Positions 12,823 through 12,950 of a stretch of 12,950 bases of DNA are shown piece after piece (the first letter of the stretch is position 1; every line of letters begins with the position of its first letter). The DNA comes from Actinomycetota bacterium (GTDB lineage: Bacteria; Actinomycetota; UBA4738; HRBIN12): the NCBI GenBank assembly GCA_004366195.1, contig ML214175.1, positions 1 through 12,950 of the forward strand, read 5' to 3'. A model generated the notes under the pieces. The model saw only the letters and a program-made list of their open reading frames with translations. It did no database searches and was not told the origin of the DNA. Made by a program: the position numbers and the translations under genes.

Positions 12823-12950
12823 TCAGCCCGAGGGAGGCGCGGGCGGACGGGGCAGCAGGCCAGCGCCCTCGATGACCGCGCGAACGCCCTCCTCGAGCCC
12901 CATCCCCATCACGTGGACCCCCGCCACCCCCGGCAGGTCCCGCAGCCGAC
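12823..12950 (-). CDS. Methylenetetrahydrofolate reductase, C-terminal end (partial)
   Basis: The last 42 complete codons of a minus-strand gene entering from the right edge and ending with TGA at 12823-12825. The peptide contains LPGVAGVHVMGMGLEEGVRA followed by VIEGAGLLPRPPAPPSG. GVAGVHxMxxGxEExV followed by AGLLPRP is the C-terminal pattern of MetF-type 5,10-methylenetetrahydrofolate reductase, which makes 5-methyltetrahydrofolate for methionine synthesis. Only the tail is visible, so the call rests on one motif. The proline-rich end is a normal variable tail. Confidence 0.7.
   Translation of the reverse strand, partial: RLRDLPGVAGVHVMGMGLEEGVRAVIEGAGLLPRPPAPPSG

Overview
The window is a high-GC (roughly 70% or more) bacterial chromosome segment, almost entirely protein coding. 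The organism is most likely a member of the Actinomycetota, probably an uncultured or deep-branching one. Reasons: the gene order sdhC-sdhD-sdhA-sdhB with a mycobacterial-like SdhC, a DUF1918 protein, a zinc-ribbon/DUF4190 membrane protein, GTG starts, and TANNNT-type -10 boxes with poor -35 boxes. The two-subunit class I fumarase and the LDH-like malate dehydrogenase are less typical of classic actinomycetes. Placement below phylum is inference.

Layout, left to right. (1) Minus strand, 1-1245: the N-terminal 415 codons of a methylmalonyl-CoA mutase-type large subunit, running off the left edge. It appears to lack about 32 residues, including the RQYAGF substrate-contact segment, and also the usual N-terminal extension. 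(2) Plus strand, 1331-4644: nadC-nadA-nadB, the whole aspartate-to-nicotinate-mononucleotide branch of NAD synthesis, tightly coupled. (3) Plus strand, 4761-8093: sdhCDAB, succinate dehydrogenase, with overlapping start and stop codons throughout. (4) Plus strand, 8184-8384: a small DUF1918 protein. (5) Minus strand, 11037 down to 8425: mdh, fumA (alpha), fumB (beta), then an unrecognised 53-residue Cys-rich small protein whose start lies 2 bases after the fumB stop. (6) Plus strand, 11252-12367: citrate synthase, divergent from mdh. (7) Minus strand: a zinc-ribbon/DUF4190 membrane protein whose stop overlaps the citrate synthase stop, then the last 42 codons of a methylenetetrahydrofolate reductase running off the right edge.

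How the genes fit together: citrate synthase, malate dehydrogenase, fumarase and succinate dehydrogenase form a compact TCA-cycle cluster (succinate to fumarate to malate to oxaloacetate to citrate). The nad genes next to it make the cofactor used by malate dehydrogenase. L-aspartate oxidase can pass electrons to fumarate, which ties it chemically to its sdh neighbours. Promoters can be proposed in nearly every intergenic gap. GC-rich hairpins lie after nadB, after sdhB and between the converging DUF1918 and 53-residue genes; none has a U-tract.

No CRISPR array, insertion sequence, tRNA, rRNA or phage gene was seen, and no clear novel multi-gene system. The two items most worth a second look are the internally deleted mutase and the 53-residue CCGHPGQPGC protein attached to the fumarase operon.
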